From assembly GCF_001856665.1 (NCBI RefSeq), contig NZ_CP017781.1, positions 2,513,501-2,577,500 on the forward strand: 64,000 nt of DNA. Direction: 5' to 3'. Source of the stretch: Rhodobacter xanthinilyticus (GTDB taxonomy: Bacteria > Pseudomonadota > Alphaproteobacteria > Rhodobacterales > Rhodobacteraceae). The position numbers were made by a program, and so were the translations under genes. Within the stretch, counting starts at the first letter, position 1. Each line of letters opens with the position of its first letter. Shown here in pieces: positions 16,236-25,622 of this stretch. The notes under the pieces are model-generated. The model was not told the origin of the DNA. It saw only the letters and a list, made by a program, of their open reading frames with translations, and did not search any database.

Positions 16236-17162
16236 ATGCGCCCGATTTCTTTCGCCCTGCCTGCCCTGCTCGCCGCCCTGCCCGCCGCAGCCGAGGTGCC
16301 GCGGGTGGTCACCGATCTGCCCGCGGTGCAGTCTCTCGCGGCGCAGGTGATGGGCGATCTGGGCACGCCCGAGATCCTGCTCGCACAGGGCGCCGACGCG
16401 CATCACTACCAGATGAAGCCCTCGCAGGCGGCAGCACTTCAAGATGCGGGGTTGATCCTCTGGGTCGGGCCGGAGATGACGCCCTGGCTCGAGCGCGCCC
16501 GCGCCGCGATGGCCCCCGAGGCGCCCTCGCTCGCGCTGCTCGATGCCGAAGGCACGTTCCGGCGCAGCTTCGCGGCGGGCGCGCATGACCACGACCATGA
16601 GGCCGAGGCCGAGGCTGCGGGCGAGGACGACCACGATCATGAGGGCGTCGACCCGCATGCCTGGCTCGACCCGCAAAACGGGCAGGTCTGGCTCGGCCTG
16701 ATCGCCGCGGAGCTGGGCCGCCTCGACCCGGAAAACGCCGCAACCTACGCCGCCAATGCCGCCGCCGCGCAGGCCCGCCTCGCCGATCTCGACGCCGCGC
16801 TGACGGCCGAGCTCGCCCCCGTCGCAGGCAAACCCTTCGTCACCTTCCATGAGGCCTACGGCTATTTCGCCGATCATTACGGGCTCGCCGCCGCCGGGTC
16901 GATCGCGCTCGGCGATGCCACCGAGCCGGGCGCCGCGCATCTGGCCGAGCTGCAAGCCGAGATGGCCAAGGACGGCATCGTCTGCGCCTTCCCCGAGGGC
17001 CAGCACGACCCGCGCCAGCTCGCCCAGCTCGTCGAGGGCACGGGCGTGCGGATCGGCGATGCGCTCGACCCTTCGGGCAGCACTTTGCCTTATGGGCCGG
17101 GGCTTTACGAGGCGCTCCTGCGCGGGCTCGGGGCCTCGATCTCGGCCTGTCTCAAGGGCTGA
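16236..17162 (+). CDS. znuA: Zinc-binding periplasmic protein ZnuA
   Basis: 308 residues with a Sec signal peptide (RPISFALPALLAALPAAA). The cluster A-I metal-binding fold is clear: TDLPAVQSLAAQVMGDLG, GADAHHYQMKPSQAAAL (His ligand), the His/Asp-rich flexible loop GAHDHDHEAEAE...DDHDHEGVDPHAWLDP, FVTFHEAYGYFADHYGL and the C-terminal AFPEGQHDPRQLAQLVE. It captures zinc and hands it to ZnuB. The start follows GCCGGAGA. It is transcribed from the Zur-controlled divergent promoter and ends in a strong hairpin. Confidence 0.95.
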   Translation: MRPISFALPALLAALPAAAEVPRVVTDLPAVQSLAAQVMGDLGTPEILLAQGADAHHYQMKPSQAAALQDAGLILWVGPEMTPWLERARAAMAPEAPSLALLDAEGTFRRSFAAGAHDHDHEAEAEAAGEDDHDHEGVDPHAWLDPQNGQVWLGLIAAELGRLDPENAATYAANAAAAQARLADLDAALTAELAPVAGKPFVTFHEAYGYFADHYGLAAAGSIALGDATEPGAAHLAELQAEMAKDGIVCAFPEGQHDPRQLAQLVEGTGVRIGDALDPSGSTLPYGPGLYEALLRGLGASISACLKG

Positions 17163-17168
17163 GAACGC

Positions 17169-17195
17169 GAAAGCCCCGCCAAAAGCGGGGCTTTC
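17169..17195. terminator. Bidirectional terminator between znuA and trpB
   Basis: Perfect 11-bp stem GAAAGCCCCGC / GCGGGGCTTTC with a CAAAA loop, 6 bases after the znuA stop and 21 bases past the convergent trpB stop. The TTTC and GAAA ends give a short T-run on both strands. Confidence 0.8.
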
Positions 17196-17216
17196 CGACA
17201 CTCCCCCGGGGAGAGA

Positions 17217-18449
17217 TCAGGCCTTCATCTCGACGCCCAGATAGCGCGCGACCGAGAAGATATCCTTGTCGCCGCGGCCCGAAAGGTTGACCACGATGAT
17301 ATGGTCCTTGGGCAGGCTCGGCGCGATCTTCGTGACATGGGCGAGCGCGTGGCTCGGCTCGAGCGCGGGGATGATCCCCTCGAGCCGGCACAGCATCTGG
17401 AAGGCCTCGAGCGCCTCGTCATCGGTGACCGAGACATATTGCGCGCGGCCGATGTCGTGGAGCCAGGCGTGTTCCGGGCCGATGCCGGGGTAATCGAGCC
17501 CCGCCGAGATCGAATGGCCCTCGAGGATCTGGCCGTCCTCGTCTTGCAGAAGATAGGTGCGGTTGCCGTGCAGCACGCCCGGGCGCCCGCCGGTGAGCGA
17601 GGCGCAATGCTCCATCCGCTCATCAACGCCGTGGCCCCCTGCCTCGACCCCGATGATCCGCACCGAAGGGTCGTCGAGGAACGGGTAGAACAGGCCCATC
17701 GCGTTCGAGCCACCCCCGATCGCGGCGATCACCGTGTCGGGAAGGCGCCCCGCGCCCTCCTGCTCCTCGAGCTGCCAGCGGGCTTCCTTGCCGATGATCG
17801 CCTGGAAATCGCGCACCATCGCCGGGTAGGGATGCGGGCCCGCGACCGTGCCGATGCAGTAGAACGTGTCGCGCACATTGGTCACCCAATCGCGCAGCGC
17901 GTCGTTCATCGCATCCTTCAGCGTGCCGCGCCCCGAGGTCACCGGCACCACTTCGGCGCCGAGAAGTTTCATGCGGAAGACGTTGGGCGCCTGCCGCTCG
18001 ACATCGGTCGCGCCCATGTAAACCACGCATTTCAAACCGAATTTCGCGCAAACGGTGGCGGTCGCCACGCCATGCTGGCCCGCGCCCGTCTCGGCGATGA
18101 TCCGGGTCTTGCCCATCCGCCGCGCGAGCAGGATCTGGCCCAGCACGTTGTTGATCTTGTGCGCGCCGGTGTGGTTGAGATCTTCGCGCTTGAGATAGAT
18201 CTTGGCGCCGCCCAGTTCCTCGGTCAGCCGCGAGGCATAGTAGAGCGACGAGGGCCGGCCCACATAATGCTTCCACAGATCTTCCATCTCGGCCCAGAAC
18301 GTCGGGTCGGTCTTGGCGTGCTCATACTCGGCCTCGAGCGCGAGGATCAGCGGCATCAGCGTCTCCGACACGAACCGCCCGCCAAAAATCCCGAACCGCC
18401 CGTTCTCGTCGGGCCCGGTCATGAAGCTGTTGGGAAGGTCTTCGGGCAT
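17217..18449 (-). CDS. trpB: Tryptophan synthase beta chain
   Basis: 410 residues. The PLP-lysine segment [16 protein letters not shown], the catalytic stretch [20 protein letters not shown], the glycine-rich phosphate loop [10 protein letters not shown] and [18 protein letters not shown] are all intact. It joins indole and serine to make tryptophan, with TrpA expected to be encoded elsewhere. It lies downstream of trpF on the same strand, separated by 139 bases that contain a copy of the intergenic palindromic repeat. Confidence 0.97.
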   Translation of the reverse strand: MPEDLPNSFMTGPDENGRFGIFGGRFVSETLMPLILALEAEYEHAKTDPTFWAEMEDLWKHYVGRPSSLYYASRLTEELGGAKIYLKREDLNHTGAHKINNVLGQILLARRMGKTRIIAETGAGQHGVATATVCAKFGLKCVVYMGATDVERQAPNVFRMKLLGAEVVPVTSGRGTLKDAMNDALRDWVTNVRDTFYCIGTVAGPHPYPAMVRDFQAIIGKEARWQLEEQEGAGRLPDTVIAAIGGGSNAMGLFYPFLDDPSVRIIGVEAGGHGVDERMEHCASLTGGRPGVLHGNRTYLLQDEDGQILEGHSISAGLDYPGIGPEHAWLHDIGRAQYVSVTDDEALEAFQMLCRLEGIIPALEPSHALAHVTKIAPSLPKDHIIVVNLSGRGDKDIFSVARYLGVEMKA

Positions 18450-18516
18450 CGTCTCACCTCGCGCAAATCCACATCCGCCGATCTAGCGCGATTGCCCCTG
18501 CGGGTAAAGCGCCGGG

Positions 18517-18576
18517 CCTTCATCTTGCCGAAAATACCTCGGGGGGCGCCCCGGAGGGCGCGGGGGCAGAGCCCCC
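18517..18576. repeat. Intergenic repeat copy between trpF and trpB
   Basis: Core CCTTCATCTTGCCGAAAATA followed by CCTCGGGGGG, then a GGGGGC-AGA-GCCCCC hairpin at 18562-18576. It has the same order of parts as one arm of the long inverted repeat at 26425-26617. It separates trpF from trpB and may act as an attenuator or mRNA-stabilising structure. Confidence 0.7.
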
Positions 18577-18588
18577 TCCCCGGCCGGC

Positions 18589-19263
18589 TCAGCCGCCCTG
18601 CGCCGCCGCGATGAAGGCGCGGATCAGCCCCGCATCCTTCACCCCCGGCGCGTTTTCCACGCCCGAGGAGACATCGACCTGCGCCGCGCCGGTCAGCCGC
18701 ACCGCCTGCGCCACATTGGCGGGCGTCAGCCCCCCCGCGAGCATCCAGGGCCGCGCCCATTCCCGCCCCGCGATCAGCCGCCAGTCGAACGCAAGCCCAT
18801 TGCCGCCCGGCAGATCGGCCCCCTTCGGCGCCTTCGCATCGACGAGGATCTGATCCGCCACCGCCTCATAGGCCGGCAACCGCGCGAGATCGCCCGCCTC
18901 GGCCACGCCCACCGCCTTCATCACCGGCAAGCCCACCCGCGCGCGGATCTCGGCCACCCGCTCCGGGGTCTCGGCGCCATGCAGCTGCACCATGTCGAGC
19001 GGCACCTCGGCCAGGATCGCATCGAGCTCGGCGTCGCTCGGGTTGACCACGAGCCCCACCTTCGCCACGCCAAAGGGCGCCTCGAGCGCGAGCCCGCGCG
19101 CCTGCGCGATCGAGACATTGCGCGGGCTTTTCGGGAAGAACACAAAGCCCAGATACCCCGCGCCCGCCTCGGCCGCGGCGGCGACATGGGCGGGCTCGGT
19201 CAGCCCGCAGATCTTGACCCGAACCCCGCCGGGGCGGCCGCGATTGACAGCAATGGTGACCAT
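18589..19263 (-). CDS. trpF: Phosphoribosylanthranilate isomerase
   Basis: 224 residues, a TIM-barrel enzyme of tryptophan synthesis. It carries the N-terminal [21 protein letters not shown] with the catalytic Cys, [37 protein letters not shown], the general-acid region QILVDAK and the C-terminal phosphate site [13 protein letters not shown] and [15 protein letters not shown]. The start is [11 protein letters not shown] at 19263; the longer frame runs back into lapA. Only one base separates it from lapA, so they are co-transcribed. Confidence 0.95.
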   Translation of the reverse strand: MVTIAVNRGRPGGVRVKICGLTEPAHVAAAAEAGAGYLGFVFFPKSPRNVSIAQARGLALEAPFGVAKVGLVVNPSDAELDAILAEVPLDMVQLHGAETPERVAEIRARVGLPVMKAVGVAEAGDLARLPAYEAVADQILVDAKAPKGADLPGGNGLAFDWRLIAGREWARPWMLAGGLTPANVAQAVRLTGAAQVDVSSGVENAPGVKDAGLIRAFIAAAQGG

Positions 19264-19264
19264 C

Positions 19265-19621
19265 TCAGCGCCCGGGCTTCTCGAGAAGCGCCAGAACCTC
19301 GTCCTTGGGCCCCTGCGCACGCTCGCGCAGCCGCTCCACCTCGCCCTCGAGGCGGGTGGCCTTGCGCGTGGCGCGCGTCGCGGTCGAGCGGATCTTGTGC
19401 TCGCGCAGCCATTCCCAGACGAAGCCGATGAAGAGCCCGATCAACACCCCCGCGAAGATCACGAGAAACATCGGCACCTGCACCGCCCAGCCATAGCCGA
19501 GGAACTCCCCCGCCTCGGGCGGCAGAACGCGCAGCGTCACGATCTCACGATTGGCCAGCGCCAGCCCGATCAGGCCGAGCGCAAGAACGGCCAGAAACAG
19601 CCAGCGCAGCGCCCGCATCAT
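19265..19621 (-). CDS. lapA: LapA-domain (DUF1049) inner-membrane protein
   Basis: 118 residues with two membrane helices ([19 protein letters not shown] and [20 protein letters not shown]) around a short loop with [11 protein letters not shown] cytoplasmic basic coiled-coil tail follows ([20 protein letters not shown]). This is the LapA/YciS layout; in E. coli LapA with LapB tunes lipopolysaccharide synthesis. No lapB follows here. The gene sits between ihfB (3 bases away) and trpF, a conserved Rhodobacterales order. E. coli also has lapA-like genes near himD/ihfB. Confidence 0.85.
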   Translation of the reverse strand: MMRALRWLFLAVLALGLIGLALANREIVTLRVLPPEAGEFLGYGWAVQVPMFLVIFAGVLIGLFIGFVWEWLREHKIRSTATRATRKATRLEGEVERLRERAQGPKDEVLALLEKPGR

Positions 19622-19624
19622 GGC

Positions 19625-19909
19625 TCAGGCCTCGCCGTTGAGCCGATCGCGCAGGAGCTTGCCGGTCTTGAAGAACGGCACCGCTTTCTCGGCCACGTCG
19701 ACGGCGGTGCCGGTGCGCGGGTTGCGCCCGGTGCGCGCATCGCGCTTCTTCACCGAGAAGGCGCCAAAGCCGCGCAGCTCGACCCGGTCGCCCCGCGCCA
19801 TGGCTTCGATGATCTCCTCAAAGATCGTGTTGACGATCTTTTCGACGTCTCGCTGAAACAGGTGCGGATTTTCTTCGGCAATCTTCGCGATCAATTCCGA
19901 GCGGATCAT
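19625..19909 (-). CDS. ihfB: Integration host factor beta subunit
   Basis: 94 residues, the exact family length when started at [15 protein letters not shown]. That ATG has GGGGGGA 9 bases upstream, while the in-frame ATG three codons earlier is too close to it. The arm with the DNA-intercalating Pro is present ([16 protein letters not shown]), as are [13 protein letters not shown] and the C-terminal [15 protein letters not shown]. With IhfA it bends DNA sharply at promoters, origins and recombination sites. Found downstream of rpsA as in most proteobacteria. Confidence 0.95.
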   Translation of the reverse strand: MIRSELIAKIAEENPHLFQRDVEKIVNTIFEEIIEAMARGDRVELRGFGAFSVKKRDARTGRNPRTGTAVDVAEKAVPFFKTGKLLRDRLNGEA

Positions 19910-20136
19910 TCCGGTCATTCCCCCCAGGGTATCCGGGCGGCAGACCCGGTTTTGTTCTGCCCCGACTATAAGGCGATTTTTTTTCCGCACAAACATCAAA
20001 GGCTTGGAAGGCGGTAAAATCCTCGAAAGCGCGGCGCAGGAGCCAATTTGCCGCAACGGCAGGCACTCCGGGCGCCCCGCGCGCCCCCGCCGATTGCGCC
20101 CAAAGCCGCCCCGCGCGGCGAATCACGCAAAGAAAA

Positions 20137-20162
20137 CGGCCCCGCCCTTTCGGGCGAGGCCG
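20137..20162 (-). terminator. Terminator of rpsA
   Basis: Stem CGGCCCCGCCC / GGGCGAGGCCG (one mismatch) with a TTTC loop, 24 bases past the rpsA stop on the minus strand and followed there by TTTTCTTTG. It separates rpsA from ihfB, which therefore likely has its own promoter in the AT-rich 19910-20040 region. Confidence 0.8.
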
Positions 20163-20185
20163 CGCATCACGCGTGAGCCGCGCGA

Positions 20186-21865
20186 TTATTCCTTGGCTTT
20201 GAGAGCCGCGCCGAGGATGTCCCCGAGCGACGCGCCCGAGTCCGACGAGCCGTATTGTTCGACGGCTTCTTTCTCTTCGGCGATTTCGCGCGCCTTGATC
20301 GACACGCCGAGCTTGCGGGTCTTGCTGTCGACGTTGACGACGCGAACGTCGACATGATCGCCAACCTGGAAGCGCTCGGGGCGTTGATCGGCACGATCAC
20401 GGGCGAGATCCGAACGACGGATGAAGGATTTCATGCCGTTGTATTCGACCTCGATGCCGCCATCTTCGATCGCGGTCACGGTCACGGTGATCACCGAGCC
20501 GCGCTTCACGCCGTCAACCGCGTCCGAGAAGGTGTCGGCGTCGAGCGCCTTGATCGAGAGCGAGATGCGCTCTTTCTCGATATCCACCTCGGTGACCGCC
20601 GCCTTGACGATATCGCCCTTGCGGTAGTTCTGGATCGCGTCTTCGCCGCGCTGTTCCCAGCTCAGATCCGACAGGTGCACCATGCCGTCGATATCGTTCT
20701 CGAGGCCGATGAACAGACCGAATTCGGTGATGTTCTTGACTTCGCCTTCGATGACCGAGCCAACCGGGTGGGCTTCCGCGAAGACTTCCCACGGGTTGCG
20801 CATGCACTGCTTGAGGCCGAGCGACACGCGACGCTTCGCGGTGTCGATCTCGAGCACCATGACGTCAACCTCTTGCGAGGTCGAGACGATCTTGCCGGGG
20901 TGCACGTTCTTCTTGGTCCAGGACATTTCCGAGACGTGAACGAGACCTTCGACACCGGCTTCCAGCTCCACGAAAGCGCCGTAATCGGTGATGTTGGTCA
21001 CGCGGCCCTTGTGGACCGACCCGATCGGGAATTTCTGCTCGACCGAATCCCACGGATCGTTCTGGAGCTGCTTCATGCCCAGCGAGATGCGGTGGGTGTC
21101 CTTGTTGATCTTGACGACCTGGACCTTGACGGTCTCGCCGATCGTGAGGATCTCCGACGGGTGGTTCACGCGGCGCCACGCCATGTCGGTGACATGGAGC
21201 AGGCCGTCAACGCCGCCGAGGTCAACGAACGCACCGTATTCGGTGATGTTCTTGACGACGCCTTCCACAACCTGACCTTCGGTGAGGTTGCCGATGACTT
21301 CGGCGCGCTGTTCGGCGCGGCTTTCCTCGAGGATCGCGCGGCGCGAGACAACGATGTTGCCACGACGACGGTCCATCTTGAGGATCTGGAACGGCTGCTT
21401 GAGACCCATGAGCGGGCCGGCGTCGCGCACCGGGCGGACGTCGACTTGGCTGCCCGGCAGGAAGGCCACGGCGCCGCCGAGGTCGACGGTGAAGCCGCCC
21501 TTGACGCGACCGAAGATGGCGCCATCGACGCGCTCTTCCGAAGCATAGGCTTTCTCGAGACGATCCCAGGCCTCTTCGCGGCGCGCTTTCTCGCGCGAGA
21601 TGACGGCTTCGCCACGGGCGTTTTCAACGCGGTCGAGGTAGACTTCGACTTCATCGCCCACGGCGATGGTCGGGGCCTCGCCCGGGTTGGCGAATTCTTT
21701 CAGGTCGACGCGGCCTTCCATCTTGTAGCCGACGTCGATGATGGCCTGGCCCGCCTCGATGGCGATGACCTTGCCCTTGACAACCGAACCTTCGTTCGGG
21801 GTGTCGATCTCGAGGCTCTCGTTGAGGAGGGCTTCGAAGTCTTCCATGGTTGCTTTAGCGCACAT
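20186..21865 (-). CDS. rpsA: 30S ribosomal protein S1
   Basis: 559 residues with six S1 RNA-binding repeats. The first two are degenerate (GSVVKGKVIAIEAGQAIIDV, VDGAIFGRVKGGFTVDLGGA). Four canonical ones follow, each with the G-V-V/V-T-N-I-T-x-Y-G-A-F-V pattern, for example VVKNITEYGAFVDLGGVDGL. S1 recruits mRNAs with weak ribosome sites to the 30S subunit. Codon use is more strongly biased and less GC-extreme than in the neighbours, as expected for a highly expressed gene. The usual partner cmk is upstream but separated from it by two other genes. Confidence 0.97.
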   Translation of the reverse strand: MCAKATMEDFEALLNESLEIDTPNEGSVVKGKVIAIEAGQAIIDVGYKMEGRVDLKEFANPGEAPTIAVGDEVEVYLDRVENARGEAVISREKARREEAWDRLEKAYASEERVDGAIFGRVKGGFTVDLGGAVAFLPGSQVDVRPVRDAGPLMGLKQPFQILKMDRRRGNIVVSRRAILEESRAEQRAEVIGNLTEGQVVEGVVKNITEYGAFVDLGGVDGLLHVTDMAWRRVNHPSEILTIGETVKVQVVKINKDTHRISLGMKQLQNDPWDSVEQKFPIGSVHKGRVTNITDYGAFVELEAGVEGLVHVSEMSWTKKNVHPGKIVSTSQEVDVMVLEIDTAKRRVSLGLKQCMRNPWEVFAEAHPVGSVIEGEVKNITEFGLFIGLENDIDGMVHLSDLSWEQRGEDAIQNYRKGDIVKAAVTEVDIEKERISLSIKALDADTFSDAVDGVKRGSVITVTVTAIEDGGIEVEYNGMKSFIRRSDLARDRADQRPERFQVGDHVDVRVVNVDSKTRKLGVSIKAREIAEEKEAVEQYGSSDSGASLGDILGAALKAKE

Positions 21866-22050
21866 GCGTCTGAGTTTCCTTTACATGGGTTTTCTGGCCA
21901 TGCGGTTGGCTCCGCCGGTCTTTTGTGGATATGCCGGACGCGCCCGAGGAGACCTCGCGCGACCCAAGCGCGGCCCGTATAGGCGCGATTCCCCCATGCG
22001 ACAAGCGCTAATCCACCGCCGCGGGCGCGAAAGCCCCCGTATTTACTGGC

Positions 22051-22593
22051 TCAATCGCAGATCCGCGCGCGCAGGATCATCGCGGGCGCGGTGAAGGGCG
22101 GGCCGGTCTCCACCCCGGGCGAGGGCTTGAGGCGGTCGTCGCGCACGGGCGAGCGCGCCTGACAGATCCCCACCGGGCGCACCGAGATCGCGCCGGGATC
22201 GCGCAGATCGACGATCTGCCCGCCCTTGCGCGCGGCGCCGGTCACCGCGAAGTCGAGCGGCGCCTCAAGCGCGAAACTCTCGGTCGCGGGGCCGAAAAGC
22301 GCCCCCTCGCCCGCCCAATCCGCCCCCGGACCGCGCGCGAATTTGAGCGCATACCGCCCCGGCGGCACCAGCACCCGGAAGAACGCCCCGCCCTGCAGAT
22401 AGGCGCCGAGCACATCCGCCCCGCTCGAGGCATCGCGCAAGACGAGGTAATAATCCGCCCCCGGCGCGGTCTTGACCTGCAGGGGAAGCGTGCGCGGCAA
22501 GGCGGTCTCGGCCCACAAAAGCCCCGCCCGCGGCGGCGCGGCCCCGGCCGGCGCGGCCAGCGCGATCAGGAGCGCAAACGCCGCCCCCCTCAT
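22051..22593 (-). CDS. Exported hypothetical protein next to a capsule-synthesis-like gene
   Basis: 180 residues, not assigned to a family. A signal peptide is clear ([20 protein letters not shown]). The mature part looks like a small beta-sandwich: ADYYLVLRDASSGADVLGAY, FFRVLVPPGRYALKFARG and SFALEAPLDFAVTG. It has two cysteines near the C-terminus that could form a disulfide. Its ATG overlaps the stop of the upstream capsule-type gene by 4 bases, so the two are co-translated. A role in surface polysaccharide is suggested by that coupling only. A start further upstream would lie inside the neighbouring gene. Confidence 0.75.
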   Translation of the reverse strand: MRGAAFALLIALAAPAGAAPPRAGLLWAETALPRTLPLQVKTAPGADYYLVLRDASSGADVLGAYLQGGAFFRVLVPPGRYALKFARGPGADWAGEGALFGPATESFALEAPLDFAVTGAARKGGQIVDLRDPGAISVRPVGICQARSPVRDDRLKPSPGVETGPPFTAPAMILRARICD

Positions 22594-23546
22594 GGCGCAA
22601 GCCCCAGCCGGTGGGCATCGAACCCCGCCCGGGCAAAGATCGCGAGGATCTTCGCCTCGAGATCGGGGTCGTCGAGCCAGAGGCAGTGGAGCCCGAAATA
22701 CCAGTAGAGAAAGCGCACATGGGGCCAATCGGTGCCAAGCGCCTGCGCCAGCGCGGCGCCAAACGCGCCCGGCTCGCGCACGCTCACCGCGGCTTGCGCA
22801 AAATCGCTCTGCCCGAACAAAAGCGCGGGCTTGCCATGCAAAAACCCCTCGATCGCGGCGGCGGAATTGACCGAGATCGTCGCCGCGCAGGCTGCAAGAA
22901 TGTCGTGGATATTGGCATCCGTCTCGATCATCTGCGCGCCCAGCGCGCCCTCGGCGCGCAGCCGCGCGATCAGCGCCCGCCCCTCCTCGAGCGCGAGCGG
23001 ATGCGCCTTCACGATCACCGGTCGCCCCTCTGCGCCCGCCAGAACCGTGCGCACCATCACCTCGGCCTCGCAAAAGGCCTGCCCCGCGCGATAGGGCGCG
23101 GGGCCCTGCAAGAAGACCGCAAGCGCCCCCTTCGGAAATCTCTCGAGCGCGCGTTTTTGGCCATAGCGCCCGCGCCGCGGCGCCACGAACCTCGCCCGCA
23201 GGCCGCGCACGAAGGCCCGCGCCGCCGCCCCCTCGACCGCACGCGGGCGGAAGGTCTCATGCCGGATCGAGGAGCCCGCGAGCACGCCCTCGGGGTCGAG
23301 ATGCCAGAAATCCTCGAGATAGGCGGTCGCGGCGCTGAGCCCCCCGGGGCCCGGGGCGCGGGCGTTGTCGGTGATATGCAGATCGCCGTCCGGGGCGCGC
23401 GGCGGGTGGCGCGACCCGATCAGCGCGGTGCCCCCGCGCGCGGCGATCATGTCGAGGATCCGGGTGTAAAGGAGCGGCCGGCGGCGCTTTTCGATCAGCG
23501 CCTCGTAGCGCTCAGGCAGGTGCAAAATGACCCGCGCGGGGCTCAC
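22590..23546 (-). CDS. Capsule polysaccharide biosynthesis-like protein
   Basis: 318 residues. The second half resembles the Capsule_synth (KpsC/KpsS) family of Kdo or sugar transferases: [18 protein letters not shown], a central [20 protein letters not shown] and [19 protein letters not shown]. These reproduce the HP-x-K and N-S-x-x-A-x-E-G-x-L-x-G-K-P motifs. No signal peptide or membrane helix is seen, so it is cytoplasmic. It overlaps cmk upstream and the exported hypothetical gene downstream by 4 bases each, making one tight unit inserted in the normally adjacent cmk-rpsA pair. The sugar and acceptor are unknown. Confidence 0.7.
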   Translation of the reverse strand: MSPARVILHLPERYEALIEKRRRPLLYTRILDMIAARGGTALIGSRHPPRAPDGDLHITDNARAPGPGGLSAATAYLEDFWHLDPEGVLAGSSIRHETFRPRAVEGAAARAFVRGLRARFVAPRRGRYGQKRALERFPKGALAVFLQGPAPYRAGQAFCEAEVMVRTVLAGAEGRPVIVKAHPLALEEGRALIARLRAEGALGAQMIETDANIHDILAACAATISVNSAAAIEGFLHGKPALLFGQSDFAQAAVSVREPGAFGAALAQALGTDWPHVRFLYWYFGLHCLWLDDPDLEAKILAIFARAGFDAHRLGLAP

Positions 23547-24136
23547 CGCGCGCGCCCCAGCGCGGCCTCGATCAAAGCGACCGCCGCCGCCACCGCCGCC
23601 TCGATCGTCATCTCGGAGGTGTCGAGGATCTCGGCCTCCTCGGCCGGGCGCAAAGGCGCATCGGCGCGGCCCATGTCGCGCGCATCGCGCTCGCGCACCT
23701 CGGCCAGGACCTCGGCCTCGTCGCCGCCGACCTCGAGCCAGCGGCGATGCGCGCGCACCTCGGGGCTCGCGGTGACATAGAGCTTCACCTCGGCCTCGGG
23801 GCAGATCACCGTGCCGATATCGCGCCCGTCGAGCACCGCGCCGCCCGGCTGGCGGGCAAAGCGGCGCTGAAACTCGGTCAGCGCGGCACGCACCTCGGGG
23901 ATCACCGCGACGCGCGAGGCGGCCTGGCCCGCGGCGAGCGAGCGCAGATCGCCGCGCGCGAGATCCTCGGCCGAGAGGCTTTCGGCGGCCGCGACCGGAT
24001 CGCCCCCCTTGGCGCCCACTGCGCGGTAGAGCAGCCCCGTATCGAGATGCGCAAAGCCGAACCGCGCCGCCACCGCGCGCGAGATCGTGCCCTTGCCCGC
24101 CGCCGCCGGGCCGTCGATCGCCACCGTGAAGATCAT
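23543..24136 (-). CDS. cmk: Cytidylate kinase
   Basis: 197 residues, slightly shorter than the 220-230 of many CMP kinases. The P-loop is [20 protein letters not shown], followed by [31 protein letters not shown] and [20 protein letters not shown]. It phosphorylates CMP and dCMP for nucleotide recycling. It follows aroA after a 70-base gap that holds an intergenic repeat, and overlaps the capsule-type gene by 4 bases. Confidence 0.95.
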   Translation of the reverse strand: MIFTVAIDGPAAAGKGTISRAVAARFGFAHLDTGLLYRAVGAKGGDPVAAAESLSAEDLARGDLRSLAAGQAASRVAVIPEVRAALTEFQRRFARQPGGAVLDGRDIGTVICPEAEVKLYVTASPEVRAHRRWLEVGGDEAEVLAEVRERDARDMGRADAPLRPAEEAEILDTSEMTIEAAVAAAVALIEAALGRAR

Positions 24137-24173
24137 CGCCTCTGCCCCTCGTCCCGCCCCGCCGCCGGCGGAG

Positions 24174-24198
24174 TTTGCGTATTTATGCCAAGAAGAAA
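24174..24198. repeat. Single copy of the TGCGTATTT...CCAAGAAGAAA repeat
   Basis: TTTGCGTATTTATGCCAAGA then AGAAA between aroA and cmk. The same sequence occurs as two facing arms at 54022-54075, at the 5' end of nirN. It is a second intergenic repeat family, distinct from the GGATATTT family. Confidence 0.6.
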
Positions 24199-24206
24199 CG
24201 AGGCGG

Positions 24207-25550
24207 TCAGCCCCGTTCGATCACCGCGCCAAGGCCCGCCATCAGCTCCTCGAAGACCGGGAAGGAGGTCGCGATCGGCGAGCCGTCATCGACCGCGATC
24301 GGCGCCTGGGCGGCGAGGCCGAGGATCAGGAAGCTCATCGCGATCCGGTGGTCGATATGGGTGGCGCAGGTCGCCCCGCCCGGCACGCCGCCCGGGCCCA
24401 TGCCATGGACGATCAGCGTATCGTCATCTTCCTCGACGCGCACGCCGCAGGCCTCGAGACCGCGCGCCATCGCGTCGATCCGGTCGCTTTCCTTGACGCG
24501 CAGCTCATGCACGCCGCGCATCACCGTGGTGCCGCGCGCGCAGGCCGCGACCACCGAGAGCACCGGGTATTCGTCGATCTGCGAGGAGGCGCGCTCGGGG
24601 GCCACGTCGATGCCGGTGAGCTCGGAGTAGCGCACGCGCAGGTCGGCGACCGGCTCGCCGCCCTCTTCGCGCGGGTTGAGGAATTCGATATCGGCGCCCA
24701 TGTCCCGCAGCGTCAGGAACAGCCCGTTGCGGGTCGGGTTCTGGCTGACGCCCGGCACGAGAATATCCGAGCCCGGCACGAGGAGCGCGGCGCAGACCGG
24801 GAAGGCCGCCGAGGACGGGTCGCGCGGCACCGCGACGCGCTGCGCGGTGAGCTCGGGCTGGCCCTGCAGGGTGATGCGGTTGCCCTCGGGGGTGGCCTCG
24901 ACGGTGATCTCGGCGCCAAAGCCCTTCAGCATCCGCTCGGTATGATCGCGCGTCGGCACCTTCTCGATGACGACGGTCTGGCCGGGCGCGTTCAGCCCCG
25001 CGAGCAGCACCGCCGATTTCACCTGCGCGGAGGCCATCGGCGTGGTGTAGCTGACCGGCACGGGCTCGGCCGCGCCGACGATCGTCATCGGCAGCCGCCC
25101 GCCCGCGCGCCCATAGGCCCGCGCGCCGAAAAGCGCGAGCGGGTCGGTCACCCGCCCCATCGGCCGCTTGCGCAGGCTCGCGTCGCCCGTAAACGTCGCC
25201 GAGATCGGCGAGCTCGCCATGCAGCCCATGATCAGCCGCACCCCGGTGCCCGAATTGCCGCAATCGATGACATCGGCGGGCTCGGCAAAGCCGCCCACGC
25301 CGACGCCCTCGACGCTCCACTCGCCCGGCCCGTGGCGGGTGACGGTCGCGCCGAAGGCCCGCATCGCCTTGGCGGTGTCGAGCACGTCCTGGCCCTCGAG
25401 GAGCCCGGTGATCTCGGTCCGCCCGACCGACAGCGCGCCGAGGATCAGCGCCCGATGCGAGATCGACTTGTCGCCCGGCACCTCGGCCACGCCCGCAAGC
25501 GGCCCCCCCTTGCGCGATTTCATCGGAATCGGATCACCATGGCCAGACAT
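24207..25550 (-). CDS. aroA: 3-phosphoshikimate 1-carboxyvinyltransferase (class II EPSP synthase)
   Basis: 447 residues. It makes EPSP from shikimate-3-phosphate and PEP in aromatic amino acid synthesis. Motifs: [89 protein letters not shown] and the C-terminal [13 protein letters not shown]. The RPMGRV segment and overall pattern match class II enzymes such as the Agrobacterium CP4 protein rather than the E. coli type. In the PEP-site segment residue 101 is Gly, where CP4 has Ala, so glyphosate tolerance is not expected. Confidence 0.96.
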   Translation of the reverse strand: MSGHGDPIPMKSRKGGPLAGVAEVPGDKSISHRALILGALSVGRTEITGLLEGQDVLDTAKAMRAFGATVTRHGPGEWSVEGVGVGGFAEPADVIDCGNSGTGVRLIMGCMASSPISATFTGDASLRKRPMGRVTDPLALFGARAYGRAGGRLPMTIVGAAEPVPVSYTTPMASAQVKSAVLLAGLNAPGQTVVIEKVPTRDHTERMLKGFGAEITVEATPEGNRITLQGQPELTAQRVAVPRDPSSAAFPVCAALLVPGSDILVPGVSQNPTRNGLFLTLRDMGADIEFLNPREEGGEPVADLRVRYSELTGIDVAPERASSQIDEYPVLSVVAACARGTTVMRGVHELRVKESDRIDAMARGLEACGVRVEEDDDTLIVHGMGPGGVPGGATCATHIDHRIAMSFLILGLAAQAPIAVDDGSPIATSFPVFEELMAGLGAVIERG

Positions 25551-25622
25551 CGAAAGCCTCCCTCTTGCTCGCCCCCTGTTAGCCCAAAGGCGGCGCGCCC
25601 GGAAGCCCCCCCCCGCGGGCCC

